DNA of 64,000 nt, from the NCBI GenBank assembly GCA_934234215.1, contig CAKQHB010000004.1:68774-132773 (forward strand), read 5' to 3'. This document shows, in pieces, positions 1-7,481 of the stretch. Below the pieces are notes generated by a model. That model ran no database searches. It was not told the origin of the DNA and was given only the letters and a program-made list of their open reading frames with translations. The stretch's first letter is position 1, and every line of letters starts with the position of its first letter. A program made the position numbers and the translations under genes. The stretch is from an uncultured Cuneatibacter sp. (GTDB lineage: Bacteria; Bacillota; Clostridia; Lachnospirales; Lachnospiraceae).

Positions 1-25
1 AAACTTTGTTGTTAGAATAGTTCAT
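1..25 (-). CDS. 5' end of a gene that leaves the window
   Basis: An ATG at 25-23 (reading MNYSNNKV) is preceded by a clean GAGGAGG at 37-31, 5 nt upstream. Only eight codons are inside the window, so the product cannot be named. The upstream stretch (about 55-100) is A+T rich and contains a TATACT-like -10, so this gene probably has its own promoter. Confidence 0.5.
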
Positions 26-174
26 AACATCCTCCTCGCTTTACGCGTCAACAGTTTTTTGATGAGTCTAGTATAACAAATTATTAACAAAAGAACAGCA
101 CAAAAAAAACACCTGTTTCACAAAAAAACCGAGGTAATGTAAGAGCTTCCAGCTAAATCCTGGTATTTTGCAGC

Positions 175-810
175 TTATCTTTTCCGTTTTAACGGGGTAT
201 ATGTGCCCGTTTGCTCCAACTCGATCCACTGATCCAGCGTCAACGGATGATAGTCAGATTTCATGCAGAAGCAGTTGATCATCTGGCATGGAACATGATG
301 CTCCTCGCCGGTAAAATCTGTGAATGTCTCCTGCTTTGCCAGCTCTCGGAACTGCCGCAGCAGCTTTTCATCCCGCGTGTCATGTACATGTCCATACAAC
401 ATGTACGTCGTTGCAATTCCTTCTTTATTTAACCGATACTGCCCATTATAGCAAACGATCGGATAATGACTGAGCACAACCTTGCGCCCGTCATCCTTCA
501 TCTCCTCATATTCTTTGATCCAGACAAAGCGGTCTGCATGAAAGGCACGGTCTTTCAGAAAAAGGCTGTCGTGATTGCCCACGATCAAGTACAGCCGCCC
601 ATTCAATCGATCCACGATCTGATTTGTCAAATCTCCCTTTTCCATCGACAGATCTCCAAGGATCACAACCTCATCCTGCGGACGGACGACCTGATTCCAC
701 GCCGCAATCATATGCTCATGCATCTCCTCGATGGAGGCAAAACCTCTCGCATCCATCTTTGTCAAAAGTGCTTTGTGATAAAAATGCAAATCTGAAATAT
801 AAAATCGCAT
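175..810 (-). CDS. calcineurin-like metallophosphoesterase
   Basis: A 211-residue cytoplasmic protein of the calcineurin-like phosphoesterase superfamily. The metal-binding motifs appear in order: D-x-H at residues 7-9 (ISDLHF), GD in VVILGDLS, GNHD, a histidine in VVLSHYP, and GHVH near the C-terminus. I chose the ATG at 810 because a TAGGAG lies 7-8 nt upstream; an ATG six codons earlier has no ribosome site. The family includes broad phosphodiesterases and phosphatases, and the substrate cannot be read from sequence. It lies 22 nt beyond the terminator of the upstream tRNA gene, so it may depend on read-through or on a promoter I did not find. Confidence 0.9.
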   Translation of the reverse strand: MRFYISDLHFYHKALLTKMDARGFASIEEMHEHMIAAWNQVVRPQDEVVILGDLSMEKGDLTNQIVDRLNGRLYLIVGNHDSLFLKDRAFHADRFVWIKEYEEMKDDGRKVVLSHYPIVCYNGQYRLNKEGIATTYMLYGHVHDTRDEKLLRQFRELAKQETFTDFTGEEHHVPCQMINCFCMKSDYHPLTLDQWIELEQTGTYTPLKRKR

Positions 811-820
811 GTTTCTACTC

Positions 821-862
821 CTAAACAAACAAAAACCCCATCAGAAAACTCTGATGGGGTTT
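821..862 (-). terminator. intrinsic terminator after tRNA-Cys
   Basis: A 13-bp perfect stem (833-845 paired with 850-862, loop AAAC) is followed on the minus strand by TTTTTGTTTGTTT. It ends the tRNA-Cys transcript. Confidence 0.85.
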
Positions 863-864
863 AG

Positions 865-935
865 AGGCGACACCCGGATTTGAACCGGGGATAAGGGTGT
901 TGCAGACCCGCGCCTTACCACTTGGCTATATCGCC
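865..935 (-). tRNA. tRNA-Cys (GCA)
   Basis: Read on the minus strand, a 71-nt cloverleaf has the acceptor stem GGCGATA/TGTCGCC, the anticodon loop CTGCAAC (anticodon GCA) and the T loop GGTTCAAATCC. The discriminator base is U, the identity base for cysteine. The 3' CCA is not encoded; CTA follows instead. It stands alone, with its own promoter and terminator. Confidence 0.95.
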
Positions 936-948
936 GCAATGCCTATAT

Positions 949-977
949 AGTATAGCCTATTTTCATTCGGAATGCAA
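949..977 (-). promoter_or_regulatory. sigma-A promoter of tRNA-Cys
   Basis: TTGCAT (977-972), a 17-bp spacer and TATACT (954-949) lie just upstream of the tRNA 5' end at 935. Confidence 0.8.
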
Positions 978-1021
978 CCCCTTTTTTTAATTTTTTGAAA
1001 TTATTTTTGTGCTGCTTTTTG

Positions 1022-1801
1022 TTATGCTTTCATCAGAAAAGCACCCATGCCAGATACCGCCTGCAGCAGCATGTTGTGCTGATACAGCAGCGACAAAAAT
1101 GCATTTTCACTGATGGAGCGCAGCACCTCCTGCCCGAAAGGTGTTCCGGACAATGCTGTAGCCGCTAAGAATCCGACCCAGACAATCGCCAGCCCCAGCA
1201 GCAGTGAAACGAACATTCCTCCTACTTTGTTCAGCGTATGGATCACCGGCAAGTGGGAGAGAATGTCCAAAGCGATCGAAAGCAGCCGCAAAATCAACGA
1301 CACAACAAAGAATGTCAGAAGACTGCACACCGCACTCAGGATCATTCGACTCAAATACGACGCCAGATACGAAGTAAAGCTGCCTGCTCCGATCAGCTTG
1401 TAGATTTCGGAATTATTATTTTCCTGCAAAGACCGCCGCAGATTTTCCGGTAACGGCAGCTTCTCAATCAACTGGCTTTGCTGACCGCTCGACATCTGAT
1501 CCAATACCTGATCCGCTGTCACCCCATCCGGCAGCGGAGCGCCAGATTCTTCTGCCGCTTTCTGCACCTGTTTGTCCAGATAGTCTTCCATCTGCGTATA
1601 TACCGTATCATACAACCCGGTATAATTTTGTACGATTTCTGTTACATACGGAGACGCAAGGCGCGTCAGCACCAATGTCAGAATCAACAGCACCGATGTG
1701 AATACCATCCGAATCAAGCCCTTGCGATATCCGTATGCCATGCTCAGCAGCAGAATTGCAGCTACTGCAATCAAAGTCCAGTTCAAAATTCCAGTCTCCA
1801 T
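1022..1801 (-). CDS. CvpA family membrane protein
   Basis: A 259-residue integral membrane protein. The N-terminal helix and the basic GYRKGLIRMVF turn are characteristic of CvpA/colicin V production family proteins, followed by further hydrophobic helices in the second half and a soluble loop between residues about 65 and 120. The role in Gram-positive bacteria is unclear. The ATG at 1801 is preceded by GAGG at 9 nt. A TTG five codons later (NWTLIAVAA...) has GGAG at 9 nt and gives the more typical family start, so the start is uncertain. It lies 58 nt downstream of the acidic TPR gene and is probably cotranscribed with it. Confidence 0.85.
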   Translation of the reverse strand: METGILNWTLIAVAAILLLSMAYGYRKGLIRMVFTSVLLILTLVLTRLASPYVTEIVQNYTGLYDTVYTQMEDYLDKQVQKAAEESGAPLPDGVTADQVLDQMSSGQQSQLIEKLPLPENLRRSLQENNNSEIYKLIGAGSFTSYLASYLSRMILSAVCSLLTFFVVSLILRLLSIALDILSHLPVIHTLNKVGGMFVSLLLGLAIVWVGFLAATALSGTPFGQEVLRSISENAFLSLLYQHNMLLQAVSGMGAFLMKA

Positions 1802-1859
1802 TCCGGAGCGCCTCGTTCCATAAACACCAGGTTTGTGACGCTCCGGCACAAACTGGCTG

Positions 1860-4800
1860 TCATCTCTGCTTGAAATGATTTTCGTGAAGGATCTTTGCCT
1901 TTTCTTTCTTGCGGAACAAGCCGCTAAACAGTCCGGATTCTGCGCGTTCGATCGCATCATCCATAATATTCTCTGCCTCGATCAGCTCTCTGCCCGGCTG
2001 CTCTTCCCCAACAGCTTCCACCGCCGCGCTGAATGCCAGCAGCGCCATATCATCCAGCTTCCAGCCCTTCTTCGCTGCGTAGGTCACACCGTGATCCACA
2101 ATTTCCTCTACCGAATATTCATAATATGCATATTCCGTCGGGAACATATCCAGAAGCGGTTTATTCCGCAGTCCGATCTCCGCAATGTTCTCCTCTGTGT
2201 CAATCATCACCGCCATATGATCCGGCTCTGTCAGATACCGGCGAAGATGCTGGAGCGTAGCGTCATCCATCGAATTTGCCTGCTCGATCACAAGGATACG
2301 ATCTTTCAGACGCTCCGCCAGATCCTCCCAATCCTTATCGTTCAGCTTTGCACCATTTGTCTTTGCCACAGACGGCAGACGCTCCTCCATCGGCAAACGC
2401 ATCAGGTAGCCAATGGCAAGCTCGAATCCTGCTTTCATATTTTCGGAACGAACGACAATATTATGTGTACTCCAGGCCTTTTTCGGCTCTTCCTCCACAA
2501 ACTGCTCCGGCTCTGCTTCTGCTGACTCCGGCTCCGCAGATTCTGCTTCCACCGGTGTCTCTTCTTCCACTGGAAGCTCCTCCTGCGGTTCCTCTGTTTT
2601 TTCTACCGGTTCCGGCTGAGCTTCTACCGGCGCAGGCTCCGTCTCCAAAGCAGCTGCCTGCTCGCTCTCTTTCTTCTTTTTGGCTGCGGCTCTTGCCACT
2701 ACATCCGGCTGTACAGCATCCGGCAAAACGAAAGCAGGCTCTTCTTCTAATGCTTTTTGAACCTCTTGCTCCGTGCGGCGCAATGCCTGCTCTTCCTCGT
2801 CTAACAAGCGCCAGATATCATCCATCGGGCTGTCGTTGTTCTTCTCCGGCTCCGCTTCCGGCATCGGCATATCTTCCACTTCCACATCGGTCATTTCGAT
2901 AATGCCATGCTCTGCAAGCTCCGGCTGCTCCTCCGGTTCTTCCGTCACAGTCTCCGGCTCTGCTTCCGTCGCTGCATCCACCGGAGCCTCTTCTTCCTCA
3001 ACAGAAAGGTTTTCTTCTGCGGGTTCGGATTCTACTGGTTCTTCAAATGCTTCTTCGTCCTCCGCAGATTCCGATTCTGCTTCCGGTTCCGCTTCTTCAA
3101 CCGATTCTTCTACTGCTTCTGTTGCCGCTTCGAAAGAACCTTCCTCTTCTGTTTCGGCTGTCTCTGCAGCTTCTTCGGTTTCGGTTACTTCCTCTACAGC
3201 AGCCTCCGACTCTTCTGAACCTTCTTCTGTGCTTTCTTCCGGCTCCGCGCTCTCCTCCGTAAAATCGGGAATGTGCGACAGGATCTCCGATACCTCCTGA
3301 AGCTCTCTCGTTGCGAACTGGTCTGTTGTCGCCGGCTCCGCTTTCTCCTGCTCGAAGCTCTCTTCCTCTCCGGCAAGAATACGGCGAACCTGCTCTTCCT
3401 CCTCCGGTTCCTGCATCGTCAGATACCGGAACGGATCGTCCCAGATGCCCAGCTCTTTTTCCCGCTCTTCCTTTACCTTCTCGATCGCACTCAATCTGGT
3501 AAAATCAAACTCCAGCTGTCCTTCCAGAACATCGCTCTCTTCATCTTCCGTTGGCGCTTCCTCTTCTGCTTCCCGAATCGTCGCGGCAAAGACATCGCCA
3601 GTCTCTGCTGCCGTCCGAATCGAAGGATCCTGCAGCAATTCCTCTAATGTCTCCTTCTTCTCTTCCGGTTCCGGCTCTTCTGACTTCTGCTCTTCTGACT
3701 TCTGCTCTTCTGACTTCTGCTCTTCTGATTTCTGTTCTTCTTCCTCTTCCTCCTGCTCTTCCAGATCATCCGCACTCTGCAGCGTATCCTCCACCATCTG
3801 ACTGATCCAAGAGGTATCATCCTCTGTTTCCACCACCGGCTCCTCCGGCAAAATCGGCTCTGCAAATACAGGCTTCTCCTCTTCCTGTTCGGATTCTTCT
3901 TCCGGCTCCGTCACGTCCTCTGGCTCAGCGTCCACAGTCTCCTCAGACGAATCCTCACGCTCTTCGAAATCTTCTTCGTCCTCATCATCCAGGTCATCCT
4001 CACCAAACAATTCTTCCTCGTGAATGCCAAACAAACGGGCAACAACGCGGCGCAGTCCCTTCGGCTCTTCCTCATCCTCTGTCTTTGCAAGCTCCTCGCT
4101 TGCAGACATATCCTCTGTGGATGGCTCTTCCAGCTCCGCAGCTTGTTCTTGGTCTTCCTCAGACTCCGGCTCCTGCTCCTCTTCCTCGAAATCACTCTCG
4201 CGGAATGCAGTGTCATCTTCCGGCTGCTTTTCCGAAGGCTTCTCTGCTTCTGCCTCGGTGTGATCGGTTGTCTCCCCTTCTGTTTCCGAAGGTGCCTCAT
4301 TTTCCCGGTTCATCTCTTCCCGCACTTCGTTAAAGCGCTCCTGATAGATCTCCGGATTGTTAATCCGATCCTGCTGGCTCGCAGTCAGCGGTGCATGCTT
4401 TGCCTTCAATGCCAGTGCACGCTCTACATACTTGCCAAGGCTGAACCACAGTACAATGTCATCGCACAGGCGCACGCACTCGTCGATACGCCCCGCTTCT
4501 TCGTACAGCTTTGCCAGCTCATAAGACCATTTTTCATCAAAATCCTGTTCCTGATATTTCTCCAGGATCTGAATCCGCTCTTCTAATGGTGCTTTTTTCA
4601 GACGCGCCAGCTTATACTCCAAAATATAGCTGCCGCTGTCTCCCGGTGCTACCTCACGGAACTCCTCCAGATAGCTCTCCGCTGCCTCCGTCTCTCCCGC
4701 AAGAATTGCGACCTCCGTCAGACGATAAATCACCCGTCTGCCGATCGGTGCCAGTTCATACGCCTGTACCAGAAGATCGATCGCATCTGAATACTGCTTA

Positions 4801-4958
4801 TTTGCTACATATACCTCCGCTGCGGCAGACAGAATGCGAACGTCCTTTTCTTTTCTCCAATCCAGTGTTTCTACTATCTGTAATGCTGCTTTGTATTCTT
4901 TTCTTGCAATCAGCTTTTGAATCTGTTCTGTTTTTAATTTGTACTCATATCGATCCAT
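1860..4958 (-). CDS. large acidic TPR protein with degenerate AAA+-like C-terminal domain
   Basis: A 1032-residue protein with three visible parts. Residues about 1-220 are helical and TPR-like (ALQIVETLDW, AAEVYVANKQYSDAIDLLVQAYELAP). Residues about 220-820 are an extremely Glu/Ser/Ala-rich, presumably disordered segment containing the tandem pentapeptide SEEQK. Residues about 830-1032 are folded and resemble the second half of an AAA+ domain: a beta strand ending in RILVIEQANSM where Walker B would be, then TEPDHMAVMIDT and a helical lid. No Walker A is visible, so ATP hydrolysis is unlikely. The ATG at 4958 is preceded by AGAGGG. No named family is recognised; a scaffold or adaptor role is inference only. 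Confidence 0.75.
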   Translation of the reverse strand: MDRYEYKLKTEQIQKLIARKEYKAALQIVETLDWRKEKDVRILSAAAEVYVANKQYSDAIDLLVQAYELAPIGRRVIYRLTEVAILAGETEAAESYLEEFREVAPGDSGSYILEYKLARLKKAPLEERIQILEKYQEQDFDEKWSYELAKLYEEAGRIDECVRLCDDIVLWFSLGKYVERALALKAKHAPLTASQQDRINNPEIYQERFNEVREEMNRENEAPSETEGETTDHTEAEAEKPSEKQPEDDTAFRESDFEEEEQEPESEEDQEQAAELEEPSTEDMSASEELAKTEDEEEPKGLRRVVARLFGIHEEELFGEDDLDDEDEEDFEEREDSSEETVDAEPEDVTEPEEESEQEEEKPVFAEPILPEEPVVETEDDTSWISQMVEDTLQSADDLEEQEEEEEEQKSEEQKSEEQKSEEQKSEEPEPEEKKETLEELLQDPSIRTAAETGDVFAATIREAEEEAPTEDEESDVLEGQLEFDFTRLSAIEKVKEEREKELGIWDDPFRYLTMQEPEEEEQVRRILAGEEESFEQEKAEPATTDQFATRELQEVSEILSHIPDFTEESAEPEESTEEGSEESEAAVEEVTETEEAAETAETEEEGSFEAATEAVEESVEEAEPEAESESAEDEEAFEEPVESEPAEENLSVEEEEAPVDAATEAEPETVTEEPEEQPELAEHGIIEMTDVEVEDMPMPEAEPEKNNDSPMDDIWRLLDEEEQALRRTEQEVQKALEEEPAFVLPDAVQPDVVARAAAKKKKESEQAAALETEPAPVEAQPEPVEKTEEPQEELPVEEETPVEAESAEPESAEAEPEQFVEEEPKKAWSTHNIVVRSENMKAGFELAIGYLMRLPMEERLPSVAKTNGAKLNDKDWEDLAERLKDRILVIEQANSMDDATLQHLRRYLTEPDHMAVMIDTEENIAEIGLRNKPLLDMFPTEYAYYEYSVEEIVDHGVTYAAKKGWKLDDMALLAFSAAVEAVGEEQPGRELIEAENIMDDAIERAESGLFSGLFRKKEKAKILHENHFKQR
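3675..3734 (-). repeat. 15-bp tandem repeat encoding (SEEQK)4
   Basis: Four consecutive 15-bp units (ctcttctgacttctg on the plus strand; the last unit has one change) lie inside the acidic region of the TPR protein. The near identity at DNA level points to recent slippage expansion in frame. Confidence 0.9.
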
Positions 4959-5053
4959 GGATCCCTCTTTCCGTGCATGCGCACCTTGATGTTCCATTCC
5001 TCTGCGCAAAGCGCCTTTTTCCGTGGCAGACGCTGCCTTTTGTATTTGGATTT

Positions 5054-5082
5054 ATAGTAACACATGCACCAGATAATGTCAA
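5054..5082 (-). promoter_or_regulatory. sigma-A promoter of the acidic TPR gene
   Basis: TTGACA (5082-5077), a 17-bp spacer and the extended -10 TGTTACTAT (box 5059-5054). The first Ts of the -35 are the last bases of the U-tract of the preceding terminator. Confidence 0.85.
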
Positions 5083-5116
5083 AAAAAACAGCGACCTGTT
5101 ATCCACAGATCGCTGT
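5080..5116 (-). terminator. intrinsic terminator of the CotS-like gene
   Basis: A stem pairing 5088-5099 with 5105-5116 (loop TATCC on the plus strand) is followed on the minus strand by eight Ts. It lies 64 nt past the stop of the CotS-like gene. Confidence 0.85.
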
Positions 5117-5180
5117 CAGGGTTATATGTTTGTGTGAGTTTGTCTGGTTTGCTCGAACAACATTCCATATTATACCACTT

Positions 5181-6167
5181 TTAAAGCTTTTGCACAAGCG
5201 TTCTTCTTATCTTTTCCTGTCGGATACACTGGAGTAATTTTTCTGTGTTTTTCTCCGGAATCCAGTTTTTCTTGCTGTTGAGATAGTAGTTTAACTGCTT
5301 CCAGTATTTTTCCGGATAGGCGAACAGGACACGCAGGACTTCCCGTTCCTCCTCCGACAATGGCGACACGGATTCGTATGCAGCAAGCATCTGTCTGGCG
5401 GCGGTTAGATCCCAGTTTTTCTTTTCCAGTGCCTTCCGCATAAAGTGATAGATATCCCGCAGCTGCACCTGACAGGTCAGTTTTTGAAAATTCGTCAACA
5501 TTGCATTGCCGGATACAAGAACGACATTATGATAATGAAAGTTTCCATGGCACAGGATGCCACGTTCATAGACCTGCTCATATAATTTCTGATAACTGGT
5601 CTGCTCCAGCCTGCGGCTCGTCTCCAATGCAAGCTCGTACATATCCCCCACGCTTTCCATGACCAGCCGTTCAAATTCGTTCTTTTGTTTGCGGGCGCGG
5701 ATGTAGTTCCACACATGGCGAATTTCCCGATTGTGTTTCACCAACTCTTCCTGCAGCGATTGTCCCTGGAATAGAGTTTCCCGCTCGCCTTCCTGCAAAG
5801 TGCAATGGCGCAATCCCTGATGCACACTCGCCAATGCTTTCATCGCTGCCAGGCAGTCCTCCTGCTTTTCCGGACTGCACTCGGTGCCATTCCACCATGC
5901 TTTCAGGACATACCGCTTGTGGTCGGCATCCTCGGAAAGATACGCTCCGTCGCGATTTCGCACATACCGGTCAACGCCTGTGATTCCATGCTCTGTCAGC
6001 TGCAAGAGAATCCGATTCTCTGCCTCCAGATGCTTTTCTGACGCGCCGCACGGCGTCAAAAGCCAGACTCCCTCTGCCGTATCGCACAGCAGCGCACCCC
6101 GTCCACGGCGGACCGCTGTGACTTCCAGCTCATATTGTTCCAGCACTGATTTTCCCCAGTCGTTCAA
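5181..6167 (-). CDS. CotS-like spore-coat kinase relative (probable pseudokinase)
   Basis: About 328 residues with the fold of aminoglycoside phosphotransferase / CotS spore-coat proteins. The N-lobe strands carry LLTPCGASEKHL and YVLKAWW, and the C-lobe carries the catalytic-loop equivalent CHGNFHYHNVVL. In active kinases this loop is HGDxxxxN; here Asp is replaced by Asn, and the DFE/DFD metal motif reads TNFQK, so catalysis is probably lost. There is no ATG. GGAGG at 6181-6177 fits the TTG at 6167 (9-nt spacer), whereas the TTG at 6176 touches the ribosome site. The family suggests a structural or scaffolding part in spore assembly; that role is inferred. Confidence 0.75.
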   Translation of the reverse strand: MNDWGKSVLEQYELEVTAVRRGRGALLCDTAEGVWLLTPCGASEKHLEAENRILLQLTEHGITGVDRYVRNRDGAYLSEDADHKRYVLKAWWNGTECSPEKQEDCLAAMKALASVHQGLRHCTLQEGERETLFQGQSLQEELVKHNREIRHVWNYIRARKQKNEFERLVMESVGDMYELALETSRRLEQTSYQKLYEQVYERGILCHGNFHYHNVVLVSGNAMLTNFQKLTCQVQLRDIYHFMRKALEKKNWDLTAARQMLAAYESVSPLSEEEREVLRVLFAYPEKYWKQLNYYLNSKKNWIPEKNTEKLLQCIRQEKIRRTLVQKL

Positions 6168-6257
6168 TATCTCCAACCTCCAAACCCGCCCGACGGCGAT
6201 AACTGATTATAAATATGTAAAAATGCCCCTTCTTATGTACCTTTTTCGCAAAATCTC

Positions 6258-6286
6258 TTTACAAAGTTCCCTTCGCCGTATATACT
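6258..6286 (+). promoter_or_regulatory. sigma-A promoter of the SEC-C protein gene, with leader hairpin
   Basis: TTTACA (6258-6263), a 17-bp spacer and TATACT (6281-6286). The predicted 77-nt leader carries a 13-bp perfect hairpin (6305-6317 with 6329-6341) that is not followed by a U-tract, so it is more likely a stabilising or regulatory leader than a terminator. Confidence 0.8.
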
Positions 6287-6369
6287 AATTCTCGTCAAAG
6301 GAAAGACAGAAGACCACGGGGCTATCCGGTGGTCTTCTGTCGTAGAAATATAGAACAGGAGATTTTCTT

Positions 6370-6870
6370 ATGAGTTTATTAGAGACCTGGCGCCAGAAAG
6401 CTTACGATAACAGCGGCGATCCCAGACAGTATCAGATGTTTTGGTCCAACTACTTTAATCTGGAGAAAGGTGTTTACGAGCAGCTGCTCGTTTCCGGGCC
6501 GGTTAGCGGCACTGTAAAGGAACTGGCTGAGAAGTATAACATCACTCTGATGGAGATGGTAGGCTTCCTGGATGGCATCAACGACAGTCTGAAGACTCCG
6601 AACGACATCGACAACATGGAAGAAGATACCGTTGTCAGCCTGGATTTTGATGACGAGCTGCTGTACAAGAACATGGTAGCTGCAAAGGCTGATTGGCTGT
6701 ACGAACTGCCCCAGTGGGAGAACCGTCTGACTGCAGAGCGCCGTGCAGAGCTGTACAAAGAGCAGAAGTCCTCTACTACCATCGTAAAGGGCAAGAAGAT
6801 TGGCAGAAACGATCCGTGTCCTTGCGGAAGCGGCAAGAAGTATAAGTTCTGCTGCGGTAGAAATAAGTAA
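6370..6870 (+). CDS. SEC-C metal-binding domain protein
   Basis: A 166-residue cytoplasmic protein. The C-terminus, GRNDPCPCGSGKKYKFCCG, is a complete SEC-C zinc motif (CxC...CC) like that of SecA. The first 120 residues are helical and resemble small conserved clostridial proteins with the start MSLLETWRQKAY. AGGAG lies 8 nt before the ATG. Its role is unknown; SEC-C often mediates binding to ribosomes or the Sec machinery. It is monocistronic, between its own promoter and terminator. Confidence 0.85.
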   Translation: MSLLETWRQKAYDNSGDPRQYQMFWSNYFNLEKGVYEQLLVSGPVSGTVKELAEKYNITLMEMVGFLDGINDSLKTPNDIDNMEEDTVVSLDFDDELLYKNMVAAKADWLYELPQWENRLTAERRAELYKEQKSSTTIVKGKKIGRNDPCPCGSGKKYKFCCGRNK

Positions 6871-6890
6871 TGGAATCGTTCCTTTTGAAA

Positions 6891-6931
6891 AAAAGAGCCA
6901 AAAATGCACCTCGCATTTTTGGCTCTTTTTT
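6891..6931 (+). terminator. intrinsic terminator (bidirectional form)
   Basis: A 17-bp stem (6891-6907 with 6913-6929, loop ACCTC) with a run of Ts on the 3' side. It lies 20 nt past the SEC-C gene stop. Confidence 0.9.
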
Positions 6932-6965
6932 CACTGTATTTTATACTTTCGCTGTCGAGTTTCCG

Positions 6966-6974
6966 TGCTATAAT
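6966..6974 (+). promoter_or_regulatory. extended -10 promoter of the ABM gene
   Basis: A perfect TGCTATAAT (extended -10) lies about 40 nt upstream of the start codon. The -35 region (about 6946-6952) is poor, as expected for an extended -10 promoter. Confidence 0.6.
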
Positions 6975-7013
6975 GAAGCAAAACTTTCAATTTCAGAAGG
7001 GAGACTGATCGTT

Positions 7014-7298
7014 ATGCCACATTTATTATTGCTCGTTACTTATCATACCAAACCCGGCGTTCGCGAGGAATTTCTGAGCGAAGTTCGTACTTCCGGCCTG
7101 CTGGATCAGATCCGCGCAGAGGACGGCTGCATCCGCTATGACTACTATCTGGATGTGCAGAATCCCGACCGGATCCTCCTCGTAGAAGAGTGGGAGACGG
7201 AGGAAAAACAGCAGAAGCATCGGCAAACCACTAATATGGCACAGCTTACAGCAATCAAAGAGAACTATGTGCTGGAGACAATACTGGAAAAGCACTAA
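7014..7298 (+). CDS. ABM-domain putative quinol monooxygenase
   Basis: A 94-residue ferredoxin-like protein of the antibiotic biosynthesis monooxygenase (ABM/YgiN) family: VTYHTKPGVREEFLSEV at the start, EDGCIRYDYYLD in the middle and ILLVEEWETEEKQQKH near the end. Members act as small dimers on quinols or act as heme-type monooxygenases; the substrate here is unknown. AAGGGAG lies 10 nt before the ATG, and an open frame further upstream has no ribosome site and crosses the terminator at 6891-6931. It is monocistronic. Confidence 0.8.
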   Translation: MPHLLLLVTYHTKPGVREEFLSEVRTSGLLDQIRAEDGCIRYDYYLDVQNPDRILLVEEWETEEKQQKHRQTTNMAQLTAIKENYVLETILEKH

Positions 7299-7349
7299 AT
7301 CAAACAGAACCGGACACATCCCTCTGGAGATCGTCATAAGGATTCCTCC

Positions 7350-7413
7350 CTGGCAATCCACGCGGAGCTCTTTATTTGCTTTACAGGAAATGAAACACAA
7401 TTTCCTATGGAGC
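7350..7413 (-). repeat. dispersed repeat family B, copy 1
   Basis: The sequence ATCCACGCGGAGC (7356-7368) is followed by an imperfect stem-loop, arms 7378-7391 and 7400-7413, loop GAAACACA. It matches the copies at 22905-23029 and 35018-35073. Read on the minus strand it lies directly behind the uxaB terminator. Confidence 0.7.
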
Positions 7414-7444
7414 AAAAAAGGAGACCGCACATGGCGATCTCCTT
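7412..7444 (-). terminator. intrinsic terminator of uxaB
   Basis: The stem GGAGATCGC/GCGGTCTCC (about 7420-7442) is followed on the minus strand by TTTTTT. It lies 38 nt past the uxaB stop. Confidence 0.85.
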
Positions 7445-7481
7445 CTCTATTCAGACAATCATCTCTGTCTATTTTTTTCAA

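Noticed and set aside
3675..3734. Regular 15-bp repeats as a CRISPR array
   Set aside because: The units are contiguous without spacers and encode a pentapeptide in frame.
2773..3800. Ser-rich and Arg-rich frames overlapping the acidic TPR gene
   Set aside because: They are shadows of the repetitive GAA/GAG-rich coding sequence.
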